This document shows, piece by piece, positions 8,835-18,022 of a stretch of DNA of 64,000 bases (within the stretch, counting starts at the first letter, position 1; every line of letters begins with the position of its first letter). The DNA is from CADEFX01 sp050260355. Lineage in GTDB: Bacteria > Pseudomonadota > Alphaproteobacteria > Rhizobiales > Hyphomicrobiaceae. The stretch lies in NCBI GenBank assembly GCA_050260355.1, contig JBLNBZ010000069.1, positions 1 through 64,000 of the forward strand, in the 5' to 3' direction. Under the pieces are notes generated by a model, which was given only the letters and a program-made list of their open reading frames with translations, did not search any database and was not told where the DNA came from. Made by a program: the position numbers and the translations under genes.

Positions 8835-9089
8835 ATGCCCGGGCCCGCGCGCCAAAGTGCCACCCGCAAGCTGATCGAGTTCGACCCGGAGACGTGGTCC
8901 GCCCTGAGCCTGCTGTCGCGCGATGCGATGAAGTCGATTCAGGAACTCGCAGACGAGGCATTCGCCGATTTGCTGCGCAAGCATCGACGTCCGGTCACGC
9001 TGAAACAGGCGTTGCGCGAAAGCGCCCGCAGCATTCCGGCCAATGACCCAAGCCCAGCACGCAAGCGCGGCCGCAAGCCAGGGCGCTGA
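8835..9089 (+). CDS. Small ribbon-helix-helix-like hypothetical protein
   Basis: The 84-residue protein starts with a strand and two helices (KLIEFDPETWSALSLLSRD, then SIQELADEAFADLLRKH) that fit a ribbon-helix-helix fold. It ends in a basic Lys/Arg-rich tail (ARKRGRKPGR) that could bind DNA or RNA. An ATG at 8835 follows GGAGG at 8822-8826. It is transcribed in the same direction as ptsH, 44 bp downstream, and ends 9 bp before the convergent efflux gene. No toxin-like partner is adjacent, so I make no antitoxin call. The function is unknown. Confidence 0.6.
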   Translation: MPGPARQSATRKLIEFDPETWSALSLLSRDAMKSIQELADEAFADLLRKHRRPVTLKQALRESARSIPANDPSPARKRGRKPGR

Positions 9090-9098
9090 CGGGGGCGA

Positions 9099-10190
9099 TC
9101 AGTTGCTCTTCGGCGCCTTATCGTTCTCAACGGTGGCGTCAGGCTTGAAGAAGACATCGACCCGCATACCAGGCAGGAGCGGCGGGGTTCCATCGAGATC
9201 GATGACGACTTCGAGGACGTCGACGTCATTTGGGCGACGAGGCCCGCGCTGGGCGAGCTTGGTCGGGCCGAGAGCTTGCGCAATTGTCGCCACCTTGCCT
9301 TCGAAGTCCTTGCCCGGGTGGGCGTCCGAACGCACGATTGCGGCCTGACCGACGCGCACCTTGGCGGTATCACGCTCTTCGATCTCGGCGCGCACGCGCA
9401 GCGCCGAAACGTCGCCCATTACCACCAGCGTCTGCTCCGCCGAGGGTGTCGCGGTCTCGCCGACACGCGCATTGACCTGCAGAACGGTGCCGTCCGATGG
9501 AGCCCGAATCCGGGTCCGCTCGAGCGCCGCCTCCGCCAATGACAACTCGGAGCGCGCCGCGGTGAGCGCCGCCTCGAGCCGTGTCGGCAGCGGGACACCC
9601 GACGCCGTCTGTGCGCGCCGCAGGCCTGCACGCTCCTGCTCCAGCTTCTCCTGCGCCGTCGCTACAGCGGCGCGTGCCGCGGTGACCGAGTTGCTGTCGT
9701 TTGACGTACCGTCGCGGCTGGCGCGAAGCGCGCGGTCGAGATCGGCCCGGCTCTGGGTAAGCGCCCGCTCGGCGGCCGCTACCGCGTCTTCGGCATTGCG
9801 CCGGTCCTGCGCGAGACGGCTGACAGTCTCCGCGTCGCGCTCGCGCCGGCGTACGGCGGCCTCGGCATCGGCGGCAGAAACGCGTGCCCGTGCATCCTCG
9901 TCGTCGAGACGGATGAGAAGGTCGCCTGTGCGCACCCGGTCGTTCATTTTCACGGCCACCTCGGCAATACGGCCGGCGGCTTGCGATCCGATCTTGATCT
10001 CTCCGCCGCGGGGTTCGACCCGACCCGGCGCCGAGGCCGTCCACGTGGGCTTTGCGGCCGGCGTGCGACCGACGGCGGTCGCCTGGTTCGGCATGGGCAG
10101 CGAATTGATCTGCGTCACCGTCCACGCGATGGCGACAGCCATGGTGGCGGCAGCGATCATGCTGACGACTGGGGTTTTCGCGTTAGGCAT
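9099..10190 (-). CDS. ABC exporter membrane-fusion protein (DevB/HlyD-like)
   Basis: The 363-residue periplasmic adaptor has one N-terminal membrane anchor (about residues 8-27). A biotinyl-lipoyl-like half motif (APGRVEPRGGEIKI) follows, then a long Ala/Arg/Glu-rich coiled-coil hairpin (about 95-220), and then the second lipoyl half and beta-barrel (IRAPSDGTVLQV...). It links an inner-membrane ABC transporter to an outer-membrane channel. I placed the start at ATG 10190, since the longer frame adds 43 residues of low-complexity shadow sequence; this start overlaps the upstream ATPase gene by 8 bp. The three genes make a DevBCA-type export operon. The substrate is unknown and no tolC-like gene is in the window. 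Confidence 0.85.
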   Translation of the reverse strand: MPNAKTPVVSMIAAATMAVAIAWTVTQINSLPMPNQATAVGRTPAAKPTWTASAPGRVEPRGGEIKIGSQAAGRIAEVAVKMNDRVRTGDLLIRLDDEDARARVSAADAEAAVRRRERDAETVSRLAQDRRNAEDAVAAAERALTQSRADLDRALRASRDGTSNDSNSVTAARAAVATAQEKLEQERAGLRRAQTASGVPLPTRLEAALTAARSELSLAEAALERTRIRAPSDGTVLQVNARVGETATPSAEQTLVVMGDVSALRVRAEIEERDTAKVRVGQAAIVRSDAHPGKDFEGKVATIAQALGPTKLAQRGPRRPNDVDVLEVVIDLDGTPPLLPGMRVDVFFKPDATVENDKAPKSN

Positions 10191-10932
10191 GGGCCCTGAT
10201 CTTCCGATTCGAGACGTTTCCGGCAACGTTGAACTTCGGCCGCTGCCGCTTCTCTCCGACAATGCGCCCGTCTTCGATGCTGATGATACGGTCGGCGAAG
10301 GGGCGCGTGCGCGGATCATGTGTGACGGCCAGCACGGCGCGGTGCTCCCGCTTGGCGATCTCGGAGAGGAGCGCCATCACCGCCTGTCCATTCTCTCCGT
10401 CGAGAGCGGCGGTGGGCTCATCTGCGAGAATGAGCGAGGGCGCTCCCGCCAGTGCGCGCGCAATGGCAACACGCTGTTGCTCGCCACCGCTCATGTTGGA
10501 TGGATATGAGCCCAGCTTATGGCCGAGCCCAACTGAGACCAGCGCGGCGCGCGCCATCTGCCGCGACGGACCCCGGGCGTGGCCACGCACGTCGAGCGCA
10601 AGCCGCACGTTTTCCTCGGCCGTGAGCGTTGGAAAGAGGTTGTACGACTGGAAGATGAAGCCGATGTGCTGGCGGCGCAGGTGCGCAAGCTGCTCGGGAT
10701 CCAGGTTCTGAGTAGATTTTCCGGCGATCGAGACTGTTCCCGACGTCGGCGTCAGGATGCAACCGAGAATGGAGAGCAAGGTCGTTTTGCCGGAGCCCGA
10801 CGGCCCCATCAGCAGCGTCAACTCTCCCGCGCTGAGGGTAATGCTCACGCCTTTGAGGGCGCGTACCTTGCCTGCCCCCTGGCCGAGCTGCATGGCGATA
10901 TCGCGCGCCTGAAGGACGACGCTCTCACTCAT
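10183..10932 (-). CDS. ABC exporter ATP-binding protein (DevA/LolD-like)
   Basis: The 249-residue ATPase has Walker A GPSGSGKT at 43-50, the Q-loop IGFIFQSYNLFP, signature MSGGEQQR and Walker B LILADEPTAALD. These place it in the MacB/LolD/DevA group of ATPases serving FtsX-like permeases. The start ATG at 10932 overlaps the stop of the permease gene in an ATGA junction. The longer open frame upstream of this ATG is only the antisense of the permease. The stop overlaps the adaptor gene by 8 bp, so all three genes are translationally coupled. Confidence 0.9.
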   Translation of the reverse strand: MSESVVLQARDIAMQLGQGAGKVRALKGVSITLSAGELTLLMGPSGSGKTTLLSILGCILTPTSGTVSIAGKSTQNLDPEQLAHLRRQHIGFIFQSYNLFPTLTAEENVRLALDVRGHARGPSRQMARAALVSVGLGHKLGSYPSNMSGGEQQRVAIARALAGAPSLILADEPTAALDGENGQAVMALLSEIAKREHRAVLAVTHDPRTRPFADRIISIEDGRIVGEKRQRPKFNVAGNVSNRKIRAHA

Positions 10933-12056
10933 CGGGCGAACACCATCACAGGATCGATCTTCGTGACCTTCATGATCGCGGCCATCGCCGAGATCGCACA
11001 CATTCCCAACGTAAGAGCGAATAGGCCGGAAGCCAGCTCCGGCGTCATAATGATCGGCAGCGCCGTCTGCTCGCTGAACGCAACGACGATCATCGCGATC
11101 GCCATGCCGAGCGCGTAACCGATGATGGCGGACAGGGCCGCCTGCAGCAGGATAACGCGATGAATATAGCCTTTGGACGATCCAAGCGCGCGCAACGTTG
11201 CGAACTCGCTCAAGTGGTCCTTGGTGCTCGAGTACAACGTCTGGGCTACGATCACGGTCCCGACCAGGATGCCCAGCAAGGCACCACCGATAAGGGCGAC
11301 GCCGGCACCCGTGGCATATAGCCACTGATCGAGACTTCGGTCGCGGAACTCCGCCGTCGTCAGGGCCTCGATACCGTTAAGGCGCTCCCTGATCAGGCTG
11401 CGGGTCTCCTCGATGTCCGTACCGGGGGTGAGCTTGACCAGAAAGTAGGTGGCCTGCTCGCCCGAGAAGCCGAGGATGGAGCGTGCCCGGTTCAGCGTGG
11501 TGAAGACGTAGGGCGCCATGGTGAAGGAGCGGATACCCTCCGTCAGCGCACCGATCTTGATCCGAGTGCTTTCGATCTGAGCCGTATCGCCGACCTTTGC
11601 GACGCCGAGGTCGGCCACGTACGTGCGGTCGACGGCCACCGCGTCGGGCTGGATGATGCTCCGTGTGTCGCCGTCGACGACATTCCAGGGCTCGAGTGCG
11701 CCATCTGCGGGGTCCGCCCCGACGACGACCACGGTCGTCGACCCGCCGGCGGGCTTGCGCCACTCGGAGAAGGCAACCACCAGCGGAACTACGCTGGCAA
11801 CGCCGGGCAACCCCAGAATCGCGTGCCGCTCCTGACCGGTCAGCGGCGGGGATTCCTCGAAGCTTTTGGCTCCGTAGGCGGTGACCCAGATGTCGGCGTC
11901 GGCATGCTCGATCATGCCGACGATCATTTTGCGCGCCCCCAGATAGAGGCCGAGCTGCACGGCGACCAGGACGATCGAGAACAGGATGCCAACGACCGTG
12001 ACAGCCAGACGGACGCGATCGTGAAACAGGTTACGAAACGCAAGCGTCAGAACCAT
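10929..12056 (-). CDS. ABC exporter permease (DevC-like, FtsX domain)
   Basis: The 375-residue membrane protein has one N-terminal membrane helix (about 17-42), a large periplasmic domain of roughly 200 residues, and three C-terminal helices (about 258-283, 305-330, 345-365). This is the FtsX/MacB-type permease layout. The alternation of VPLVVAFSEWRK and GADP motifs resembles DevC exporters. It is the first gene of the operon. The 350-bp spacer upstream contains an AT-rich TATATA stretch near 12179-12185 that could serve as its -10 box. Confidence 0.85.
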   Translation of the reverse strand: MVLTLAFRNLFHDRVRLAVTVVGILFSIVLVAVQLGLYLGARKMIVGMIEHADADIWVTAYGAKSFEESPPLTGQERHAILGLPGVASVVPLVVAFSEWRKPAGGSTTVVVVGADPADGALEPWNVVDGDTRSIIQPDAVAVDRTYVADLGVAKVGDTAQIESTRIKIGALTEGIRSFTMAPYVFTTLNRARSILGFSGEQATYFLVKLTPGTDIEETRSLIRERLNGIEALTTAEFRDRSLDQWLYATGAGVALIGGALLGILVGTVIVAQTLYSSTKDHLSEFATLRALGSSKGYIHRVILLQAALSAIIGYALGMAIAMIVVAFSEQTALPIIMTPELASGLFALTLGMCAISAMAAIMKVTKIDPVMVFAR

Positions 12057-12406
12057 AACTGCGAGGTTGTCCTCTTACGGGCTTGGCGGCGCAGGTCGAT
12101 GGCAATGGTTGACTGCGCCGGTCTCGCTGCACCCACGCGGACCGTCAGCCATGAAGGCTACACAAGGAAGTTCCGCCCTATATAAGCTCTCGAGCCCGAT
12201 GCCGCTACTCGGGGCCGTAGCAAAGTAAAGACGCCGGACTTATTTGCAACCCGGTCAGGAGCTTCGGTGATCCAGTGCCGAGGCGAAATGAAGGCAATCC
12301 GGGGGCATTGCGTCGCCTTGTCGCTGGCGGTCGCAATTTTGGCCGATTGCGGTAGCAGCAGAGGCGTCCGGTGTGCCGGTGATCGTACTGAAGAAGGTGA
12401 AATCTC
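12057..12406. promoter_or_regulatory. Divergent spacer between export operon and DUF2147 gene
   Basis: These 350 bp lie between divergently transcribed genes. An AT-rich CTATATAAG is present around 12178-12186, followed by an imperfect hairpin (CCCGA / TCGGG near 12197-12216). The second half contains a short open frame described separately. No other gene is recognisable. Confidence 0.35.
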
Positions 12407-12425
12407 ATGCGTCTCAGTCGTTTGA
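12288..12425 (+). CDS. Possible 45-residue secreted peptide or lipoprotein-like ORF (doubtful)
   Basis: An ATG at 12288 preceded by GAGG opens a 45-codon frame. Its first 24 residues look like an export signal (MKAIRGHCVALSLAVAILAD, then Cys-Gly-Ser-Ser). The context LAD-Cys is only a poor lipobox. The frame ends inside the start of the DUF2147 gene in a different frame. It may be a small secreted peptide, an upstream leader coupled to the DUF2147 gene, or chance. I know no homologue. Confidence 0.22.
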   Translation: MKAIRGHCVALSLAVAILADCGSSRGVRCAGDRTEEGEISCVSVV

Positions 12426-12919
12426 GCGTTCCGGAACTCTGCGCTGCCGCGGTTTTGGTCGCCGCGGCCTCCGTTTCTGCGATGGCCCAGCAACCCAAGG
12501 GGGTATCGGCGCCTCCGCCCTTGCCGGGGCCGGCAGGTCTTTGGCTCGATCACACAGGCCGGGGCGCCGTTGAGATCGTGCCGTGTGCCGAAGCGCTGTG
12601 CGGCAGGATAGTCTGGCTCAAGGAGCCGAGCGACAAGACCGGTCAGCCACTTCGCGACGCGAAGAACGAGGACCGGGTCAAGCGAGCACAGACAATCTGC
12701 GGGCTCCAGATCATCGGTGGTCTCAAGCGACAGCCTGACGGATCCTGGGACAACGGTTGGATCTATGATCCCGAGCAGGGCGAGAAATTCGATGTGGAGC
12801 TGCGCCTCGTGGGCCCCGATGTGCTGCAGGTGAAGGGCTATAAGGGTCTGAAGTTTCTGAGCGAGACGTACCAATGGAGGCGTGTGCAGGACGCGCCAAC
12901 GCCTCGGTGTGCGACTTAG
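12407..12919 (+). CDS. DUF2147 family secreted protein
   Basis: The 170-residue protein has a cleavable signal peptide (about residues 1-27, ending SAMAQQ). The domain that follows matches the DUF2147 pattern: GLWLDHTGRGAVEIVPC, the LCGRIVWLKEP segment and the closing KFLSETYQWRRV. Such proteins are periplasmic beta-rich proteins of unknown function. The ATG at 12407 has GAAGAAGG upstream. It is separated from the convergent acyl-CoA synthetase gene by 9 bp. Three of its Cys residues (in VPC, LCG and TIC) could form a disulfide. Confidence 0.78.
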   Translation: MRLSRLSVPELCAAAVLVAAASVSAMAQQPKGVSAPPPLPGPAGLWLDHTGRGAVEIVPCAEALCGRIVWLKEPSDKTGQPLRDAKNEDRVKRAQTICGLQIIGGLKRQPDGSWDNGWIYDPEQGEKFDVELRLVGPDVLQVKGYKGLKFLSETYQWRRVQDAPTPRCAT

Positions 12920-12928
12920 GCACTGCGC

Positions 12929-15028
12929 TCAGGCGCTCTTATCGGCGATGACGACGGCGTCGACGATCGCGTAGCCGCTGCCCTCCTTGCCGACGATCAG
13001 GGGGTTGATGTCGAGGCTCGAGATCTTGGGCTCGGCGCTGTCCATCAGACCTGCGACCTGCACTGCGGCTCGCGCCATCGCCTTGACGTCCGCCGGGGGC
13101 TCGCCGCGCACACCCCGCAGGATCGGCGCACACCTCAATGTCGACAGCGCGCGCACGACATCGGCCTCTTCGAATGGCGGCAGCAGCAGTCGCACGTCGG
13201 GCATCGCCTCCACGTATTTGCCGCCATCGCCGATCACCACGACAGGACCGAAAATCGGGTCGCGGTGCGCGCCAATCATCATCTCGCGCTGTCCCGTCGC
13301 CATGCGGGCGACGATGACCCCATCAAAGCCATAGCCCCGGTCGGCGAGTGACTTCTCGAATTGCCGATAGGCGGCCCTGATGGCGTCCTCGTCGTCGAGG
13401 CCCAGCCGAACGAGACCGAGGTCGGACTTGTGGGTGACGTCTGACGTGCATCCCTTCACGGCAACCGGTCCGCCCAGATTGCGCCAGGCGGTGGCTGCCT
13501 CGGCCTCGGTCCGGCACAGCATGTGCGGGACGACGCCGAGTCCGGCCCGTGCGAGCACGCCGAGGCTGTCGGCCTCGTTGAGCGTGCGCCCCGACTGTTT
13601 GACCAGCGCCGGTCGTTGCCAGCGTGGTATGGGTCGCTGCCGGACGCGCTCGATCAGCTCGCTGTGGCGCACGAACTGCCCCAAAGCCTGCATTGCCTCG
13701 GCTTCCAGCGCAAACACAGGGATGCCCTTGGCGCGGAACTGGGCTGCGATTTCCGGTTGCGAGGCGGTGACGACGACGGGCTTGCGCGTCTCCTCGGCAA
13801 AGGCGGAGGTATCCTGCGCAAACGTCGGCACATCGTAGCCTTCGCCAGCGATGGGAACGCCGATCATGAAGGCATCCGCGGCATCGTCGCGCGCAATCAC
13901 CGGAAGAATATCGCTCAGCAGGCGATTGTTGGTAAGAAGCGCGGCTGTCAGGTCGATCGGGTTCGTCGTCGTCGCGAAGCTGGGCAGGATCTTGTCGAGA
14001 GCCTGGCGCGTGTCGGCATGCAGGGTTGCGATCTCGAGCCCTGCGAACGTAGCGGCGTCAGCCGCCATGACGCAGCTCGCACCCGAGCCTGAGATTGCGA
14101 CTAGGCGCCGGCCCCTCGGCTTCCAGCCCTTCAGATATAGCTCGGCGGCATTGACGAGGCTTGCCATGTCGGGCGCGCGCCAGATCCCGAGCCGCTCGAG
14201 CGCAGCGTCGACGACGCGATCCTCGTTGGCGAGGGCGCCTGTGTGAGAGCGCGCCGCGCGCTGGCCTGCCTCGGTGCGCCCCGATTTGAGCGCTACGACG
14301 TACGCGCCGCGTTCGTGGGCGATGCGCGCCACCTCGGCAAGCTGATCCGGCCGCGGAATGCTTTCGAGATAGAGCAGCAGCAGCTTGATATCGGGATCGC
14401 TGACGGCCGCAGCGGCCATCTCGGCAACGGTGACGTCCGCGTCGTTGCCTGTAGCGAGCGCATAGCGGACGCCAAGTCCCATCTGCCGCAGCAAACCGAC
14501 CGGGACGACGCTCATGGCGCCGCTCTGGCTGGCCACGGCGATTGGCCCATCAAGTGCGGGCAATGTCGTGAACAGCGTCGAGAAACTGGCCACGGCTCCG
14601 TTGGCGAAGTTGGCAAGACCTTGCGTATTAGGTCCGACCAGACGCATGCCATGGGCACGCGCGGTCTCGACCATGTCGAGCTGCTTGATGCGCCCCTCGG
14701 GCGCCGAGGTCTCGCCGAAGCCGGACGAGATCACCACGACAGACTTGATGCCGAGGCGCGCACATTCCTTGACCGATGCCACCGCGCCATCGCCGGGAAT
14801 GGCGATGACCGCGAGCTCGGGAGTTTCGGGCAGATCGGCGAGCCCGGCATAGCAGCGGATGCCCTGGGCTTCCTTGCGTCCCGGATTGATCGGGAAGATG
14901 CGCCCTTTGAAGCCAAAGCGCTGGAGGTAGGCCAGCGGGCGGCCGCCGATCTTGTTCGGGTTCTCCGAGGCGCCAACGATGGCAATCGATTTGGGATCGA
15001 GGAACGGCTTCAGGCTGTCGATGGACAT
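12929..15028 (-). CDS. Acyl-CoA synthetase, NDP-forming (acetate-CoA ligase family)
   Basis: The 699-residue protein fuses the alpha and beta halves of an ADP-forming acyl-CoA synthetase. A CoA-binding Rossmann domain comes first (SIAIVGASENPNKIGGRPL, about 10-130), then a succinyl-CoA-ligase-like domain with the phosphorylated His262 in RSHTGALA. A C-terminal ATP-grasp domain (about 470-699) contains VKGCTSDVTHKSD. Such enzymes interconvert acyl-CoA plus ADP and acid plus ATP, with broad acid specificity. The gene follows the cyclase-family gene in the same direction, separated by a strong hairpin, so the two may be transcribed unequally. Confidence 0.88.
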   Translation of the reverse strand: MSIDSLKPFLDPKSIAIVGASENPNKIGGRPLAYLQRFGFKGRIFPINPGRKEAQGIRCYAGLADLPETPELAVIAIPGDGAVASVKECARLGIKSVVVISSGFGETSAPEGRIKQLDMVETARAHGMRLVGPNTQGLANFANGAVASFSTLFTTLPALDGPIAVASQSGAMSVVPVGLLRQMGLGVRYALATGNDADVTVAEMAAAAVSDPDIKLLLLYLESIPRPDQLAEVARIAHERGAYVVALKSGRTEAGQRAARSHTGALANEDRVVDAALERLGIWRAPDMASLVNAAELYLKGWKPRGRRLVAISGSGASCVMAADAATFAGLEIATLHADTRQALDKILPSFATTTNPIDLTAALLTNNRLLSDILPVIARDDAADAFMIGVPIAGEGYDVPTFAQDTSAFAEETRKPVVVTASQPEIAAQFRAKGIPVFALEAEAMQALGQFVRHSELIERVRQRPIPRWQRPALVKQSGRTLNEADSLGVLARAGLGVVPHMLCRTEAEAATAWRNLGGPVAVKGCTSDVTHKSDLGLVRLGLDDEDAIRAAYRQFEKSLADRGYGFDGVIVARMATGQREMMIGAHRDPIFGPVVVIGDGGKYVEAMPDVRLLLPPFEEADVVRALSTLRCAPILRGVRGEPPADVKAMARAAVQVAGLMDSAEPKISSLDINPLIVGKEGSGYAIVDAVVIADKSA

Positions 15029-15050
15029 GATACCAGCATAGGCGCAAGAC

Positions 15051-15082
15051 GCACCCCGTGCCTGCCCCGCGGCACGGGGTGC
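15051..15082. terminator. Strong GC hairpin between cyclase and acyl-CoA synthetase genes
   Basis: A perfect 11-bp inverted repeat (GCACCCCGTGC at 15051-15061 and its complement at 15072-15082) with a 10-nt loop lies between two minus-strand genes. There is no U-tract, so it is a weak intrinsic terminator or an mRNA-stabilising stem rather than a classic terminator. Confidence 0.45.
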
Positions 15083-15092
15083 GACCGCAGGG

Positions 15093-16154
15093 TCAGACGG
15101 TGGCGACGGGCGTTGCGGGCGAGCCGACGGCGCCCGGCAACCGCAGCGGAGGCGCGGTCATGAGAAAGCGGCTGCGATTGTTCTTGCGCAACCAGTCCGC
15201 CAGCTCGGACAGGCGCCAAATCTCACCGAGATTCACGCCTGTCTTGAACAAGCAATGCTGGTGCAGCGGCAGCATGGCACATTGGCCAGGCTTCAGCGGC
15301 GCGTTGTGGATCTCCACCGCATAGTTGTCGGAGATGAGCGCGACCAGCTTCGACTCCGTCACCCACTGCTGCAGGCGCTGGTCGGAGCCGTCGAGCCCCG
15401 TGCAGGTCGTTTCGAGGATATGGGCGTCAGGCTTCTTCTTCATTTCCAGGATCAGATCATCGAAGCCCGTCCGCAGGCACACAAAGTCACCCGGCTCCAC
15501 CTTGATGCCGTCGGCAGCCATGATGCGCATTAGATCGTCGTAGCCGACGGCATGGCGCTTGCGGCCATAGTGGGCGTAAAGATCGATCATCACGGCGCGG
15601 CCTTGCAGGCATTTGACCGCCATGTTCTCGACGCCGAGCGCTTTTGCCGATGAGGTGCCTTTTGCCTCGACGAAAGTGCCGGGAATTGCTCCTGCATCCT
15701 TCGCCTCGGTCGGGCCAACGATGTCCTCGCCGCCGCGATAGCCATTGTAGAACACGGGTTCCGGCTTGCCATCGCCGTCCGCGTCGAACAGCGCGCCCAC
15801 ATGGGCGAGCGTGTCCCATTGCGTGGAGTATTGGAGGTGCAGGAGGACCATGTCGTCATTGATGACATCGGTCATGCCCGGGCTGTCCCACTCGACCCGA
15901 TAGATGAAATTGGGCTTGTCGTTCCGCAACGTGGGCCGGATTTGCGGCGGATGCCGGCGTGGATTGAGGGCCGAGCCGCCGGGATAGTCGAGCGGCATAG
16001 AGAGGCAAAACGTCTTTCCTTCTTTGACCTCAGCGATGCCCTGCTTCACCTTCTCCGGCGTGAGCTCGTTCATGCGCCCGAGCTGATCATCCGGGCCGTA
16101 GTCCCCCCAAGTGGAATTCTCGGGCCGGCTCTTCCACCGCCTACTCGTTGCCAT
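15093..16154 (-). CDS. Cyclase family protein (kynurenine-formamidase-like hydrolase)
   Basis: The 353-residue protein belongs to the metal-dependent cyclase/KynB-like superfamily. It shows the QWDTLAHVGALFD segment, equivalent to the family's HxGTHxD metal-binding stretch, and the closing RWLSELADWL-type helix region. Characterised relatives hydrolyse N-formylkynurenine, isatin or other amide and lactone substrates with Mn or Zn. The ATG at 16154 is chosen because GGAGG lies seven bases upstream; the longer frame is antisense to hyuB. The gene follows hyuB in the same direction with a 62-bp gap, so both may act on a cyclic amide or its product. The substrate is inference only. Confidence 0.75.
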   Translation of the reverse strand: MATSRRWKSRPENSTWGDYGPDDQLGRMNELTPEKVKQGIAEVKEGKTFCLSMPLDYPGGSALNPRRHPPQIRPTLRNDKPNFIYRVEWDSPGMTDVINDDMVLLHLQYSTQWDTLAHVGALFDADGDGKPEPVFYNGYRGGEDIVGPTEAKDAGAIPGTFVEAKGTSSAKALGVENMAVKCLQGRAVMIDLYAHYGRKRHAVGYDDLMRIMAADGIKVEPGDFVCLRTGFDDLILEMKKKPDAHILETTCTGLDGSDQRLQQWVTESKLVALISDNYAVEIHNAPLKPGQCAMLPLHQHCLFKTGVNLGEIWRLSELADWLRKNNRSRFLMTAPPLRLPGAVGSPATPVATV

Positions 16155-16216
16155 CGTTTCCTCCGGTTCTTTTCTGCCGGAAGGATACGCGGCTTGTCGC
16201 GACAAGCAAGCTGGGA

Positions 16217-17875
16217 TCAGCGGCGCAGCCCATAAACGTCGTGCGCGGCGTCGGCTGAGATCTTGCCCATCTCCAGGTCGCGCAAGACCAGCGAGCGGTC
16301 GCGCTCGGCTGGATTGCCATAGCCTCCCGCGCCGGGCGTTCTGATCGAGACGGCCGACCCCTTGTCGAGACGCGCCTTGGCGTTCCTCGGCGCCTCCCCG
16401 GGCGCGAAATACTCGAAGCGCGCCATGCTGCCGGGTTTGCCTCCGAACAGACCCCAAGGCGCGGTGCGGGTTCGCGCACCGAAGATGAACGTCCGGCAGC
16501 CGTCATGCTCGGAGCGCACGCGCCGATGCAGACCCATACCGCCGCGGAATTTGCCGGCGCCGCCGCTGTCGTTGATGAGCTCGTACCGCTCGATGGTCAG
16601 CGGATACTCGTTCTCCAGCGCTTCGACGGGCAGGTTGGACGTATTGGTCAGATGCACGTGCACGCCGTCGAGGCCATCCTTGGTCGCGCGCGCCCCGAAG
16701 CCGCCCCCAATAGTCTCCACGTAGACATAGTAGTTGCCGGTGCGCGGATCGATGCCGCTGAAGTCCGCGTAGACGCACGCGCCGTTGTGTGCGGCCGTCA
16801 CGCGTTCGGGAATCGCCTGGGCAAGGGCGCCCAGCACCAGATCGACGACGCGCTGACCCGAGTCGAGACGTGAATTCACCGCGGCCGGAGCAACTGCGTC
16901 GAGCACGGAGCCGCGGGTTGCGGTCACGTGGATTGGACGGAAGAAGCCTGCATTAGGCGGGATATCAGGCCCGATTACGGTTTTCAGGGCGTAGTAGACG
17001 GTTGCGAGCAGGCCGGTGCGAACGAGGTTGATGCCGGCGCGGACTTGGGGCGGTGCGTCGAAGTCGAGGAAGATTTCGTCGTCCTTCACCTCGATGCGCA
17101 CTCTGAAGTCGAGAATGTCGGCAATCTCTTCGGAATCGAACGTGTCGGAGAACTCGTAAACGCCGGACGGAATCGACTTGATGCCGGTCCGCGTCAGGCG
17201 CTCGGCATAGTCCAGGAGGGCGTCCTGGACGGCCAGCATGGTCGGCAAGCCATAACGCGTGCAGAGGCTTTGCAGGCGCAGGACCCCAAGGCGATTGGCC
17301 GCCATTTGCGCGCGCAGATCGTTGAGCCGCTCCCGCGGGACCTGAAGGTTGAGCAGGACCACGTCGAGCACGTCCTGGACCAGCGCGCCCCGGCGGTACA
17401 GGCGGATCGGCGGAATGCGAATGCCTTCCTGGAAGATGTGCGCGTGGCTGCGATCCACGAAATCGGCATGGTGCGCCGTATTGCTGGCCCAGCCCAGCAG
17501 CTTGCCTTGAAAGAAGATCGGCTCGGCCAGGACGATGTCGGGAAGGTGGGTCCCGCCGCCTGTGTAGGCGTCGTTGCCGATGAACACGTCGCCTTCCTCG
17601 ATGTCCTCGAGCGAATAGCGCGCCATGATGGTCTCGACGATGCCGATGAGCGAGCCCAGGTGTATGGGAATGTGCATCGCCTGGCATAAGGTTCGCCCCT
17701 GCGCATCGAACAGGCAGGTCGAGATGTCGCGCCGCTCCTTGATGTTCGTGGAATGAGCCGCGCGCACCAGCGTCTCGCCCATCTCCTCAACGATGGAGGC
17801 GAGCGCGCTGCCGATCACCTCGATGGTAATCGGGTCGATTGCCGGAGCGCGCGTGGCGGCGGTGTCTACATTCAT
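16217..17875 (-). CDS. hyuB: Hydantoinase B / oxoprolinase family protein (HyuB)
   Basis: The 552-residue protein is a full-length HyuB subunit. It begins DPITIEVIGSALASIVEEMG and contains the HIPIHLGSL, GDVFIGNDAYTGGGTHLPD and NTAHHADFVD metal-binding segments, ending with the GGGGYG-like TPGAGGYGNP. HyuB normally pairs with HyuA for ATP-dependent opening of hydantoin, N-methylhydantoin or 5-oxoproline rings. No hyuA gene is found next to it or anywhere in the window, which is odd. It lies back to back with the sarcosine oxidase operon (147-bp spacer). This suggests a link to N-methylhydantoin or creatinine breakdown, which yields sarcosine. Confidence 0.88.
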   Translation of the reverse strand: MNVDTAATRAPAIDPITIEVIGSALASIVEEMGETLVRAAHSTNIKERRDISTCLFDAQGRTLCQAMHIPIHLGSLIGIVETIMARYSLEDIEEGDVFIGNDAYTGGGTHLPDIVLAEPIFFQGKLLGWASNTAHHADFVDRSHAHIFQEGIRIPPIRLYRRGALVQDVLDVVLLNLQVPRERLNDLRAQMAANRLGVLRLQSLCTRYGLPTMLAVQDALLDYAERLTRTGIKSIPSGVYEFSDTFDSEEIADILDFRVRIEVKDDEIFLDFDAPPQVRAGINLVRTGLLATVYYALKTVIGPDIPPNAGFFRPIHVTATRGSVLDAVAPAAVNSRLDSGQRVVDLVLGALAQAIPERVTAAHNGACVYADFSGIDPRTGNYYVYVETIGGGFGARATKDGLDGVHVHLTNTSNLPVEALENEYPLTIERYELINDSGGAGKFRGGMGLHRRVRSEHDGCRTFIFGARTRTAPWGLFGGKPGSMARFEYFAPGEAPRNAKARLDKGSAVSIRTPGAGGYGNPAERDRSLVLRDLEMGKISADAAHDVYGLRR

Positions 17876-18022
17876 GCCGCGAGCTTATGCTTTGCCGCCT
17901 CGGTTCGCTACCGCCTGCTAGTGGGCGGCGTGCCGCTGCGGCCCTTGCGGCGGGCCCGGCACCTGCTCTACATCTGTGCCCCTCGAATTGGCCGCGCGCT
18001 CAGACAGGAACGCATTTCGGAA

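Noticed and set aside
8835..9089. Antitoxin of a toxin-antitoxin pair
   Set aside because: The fold fits, but no small toxin gene lies beside it; the neighbours are ptsH and an export operon.
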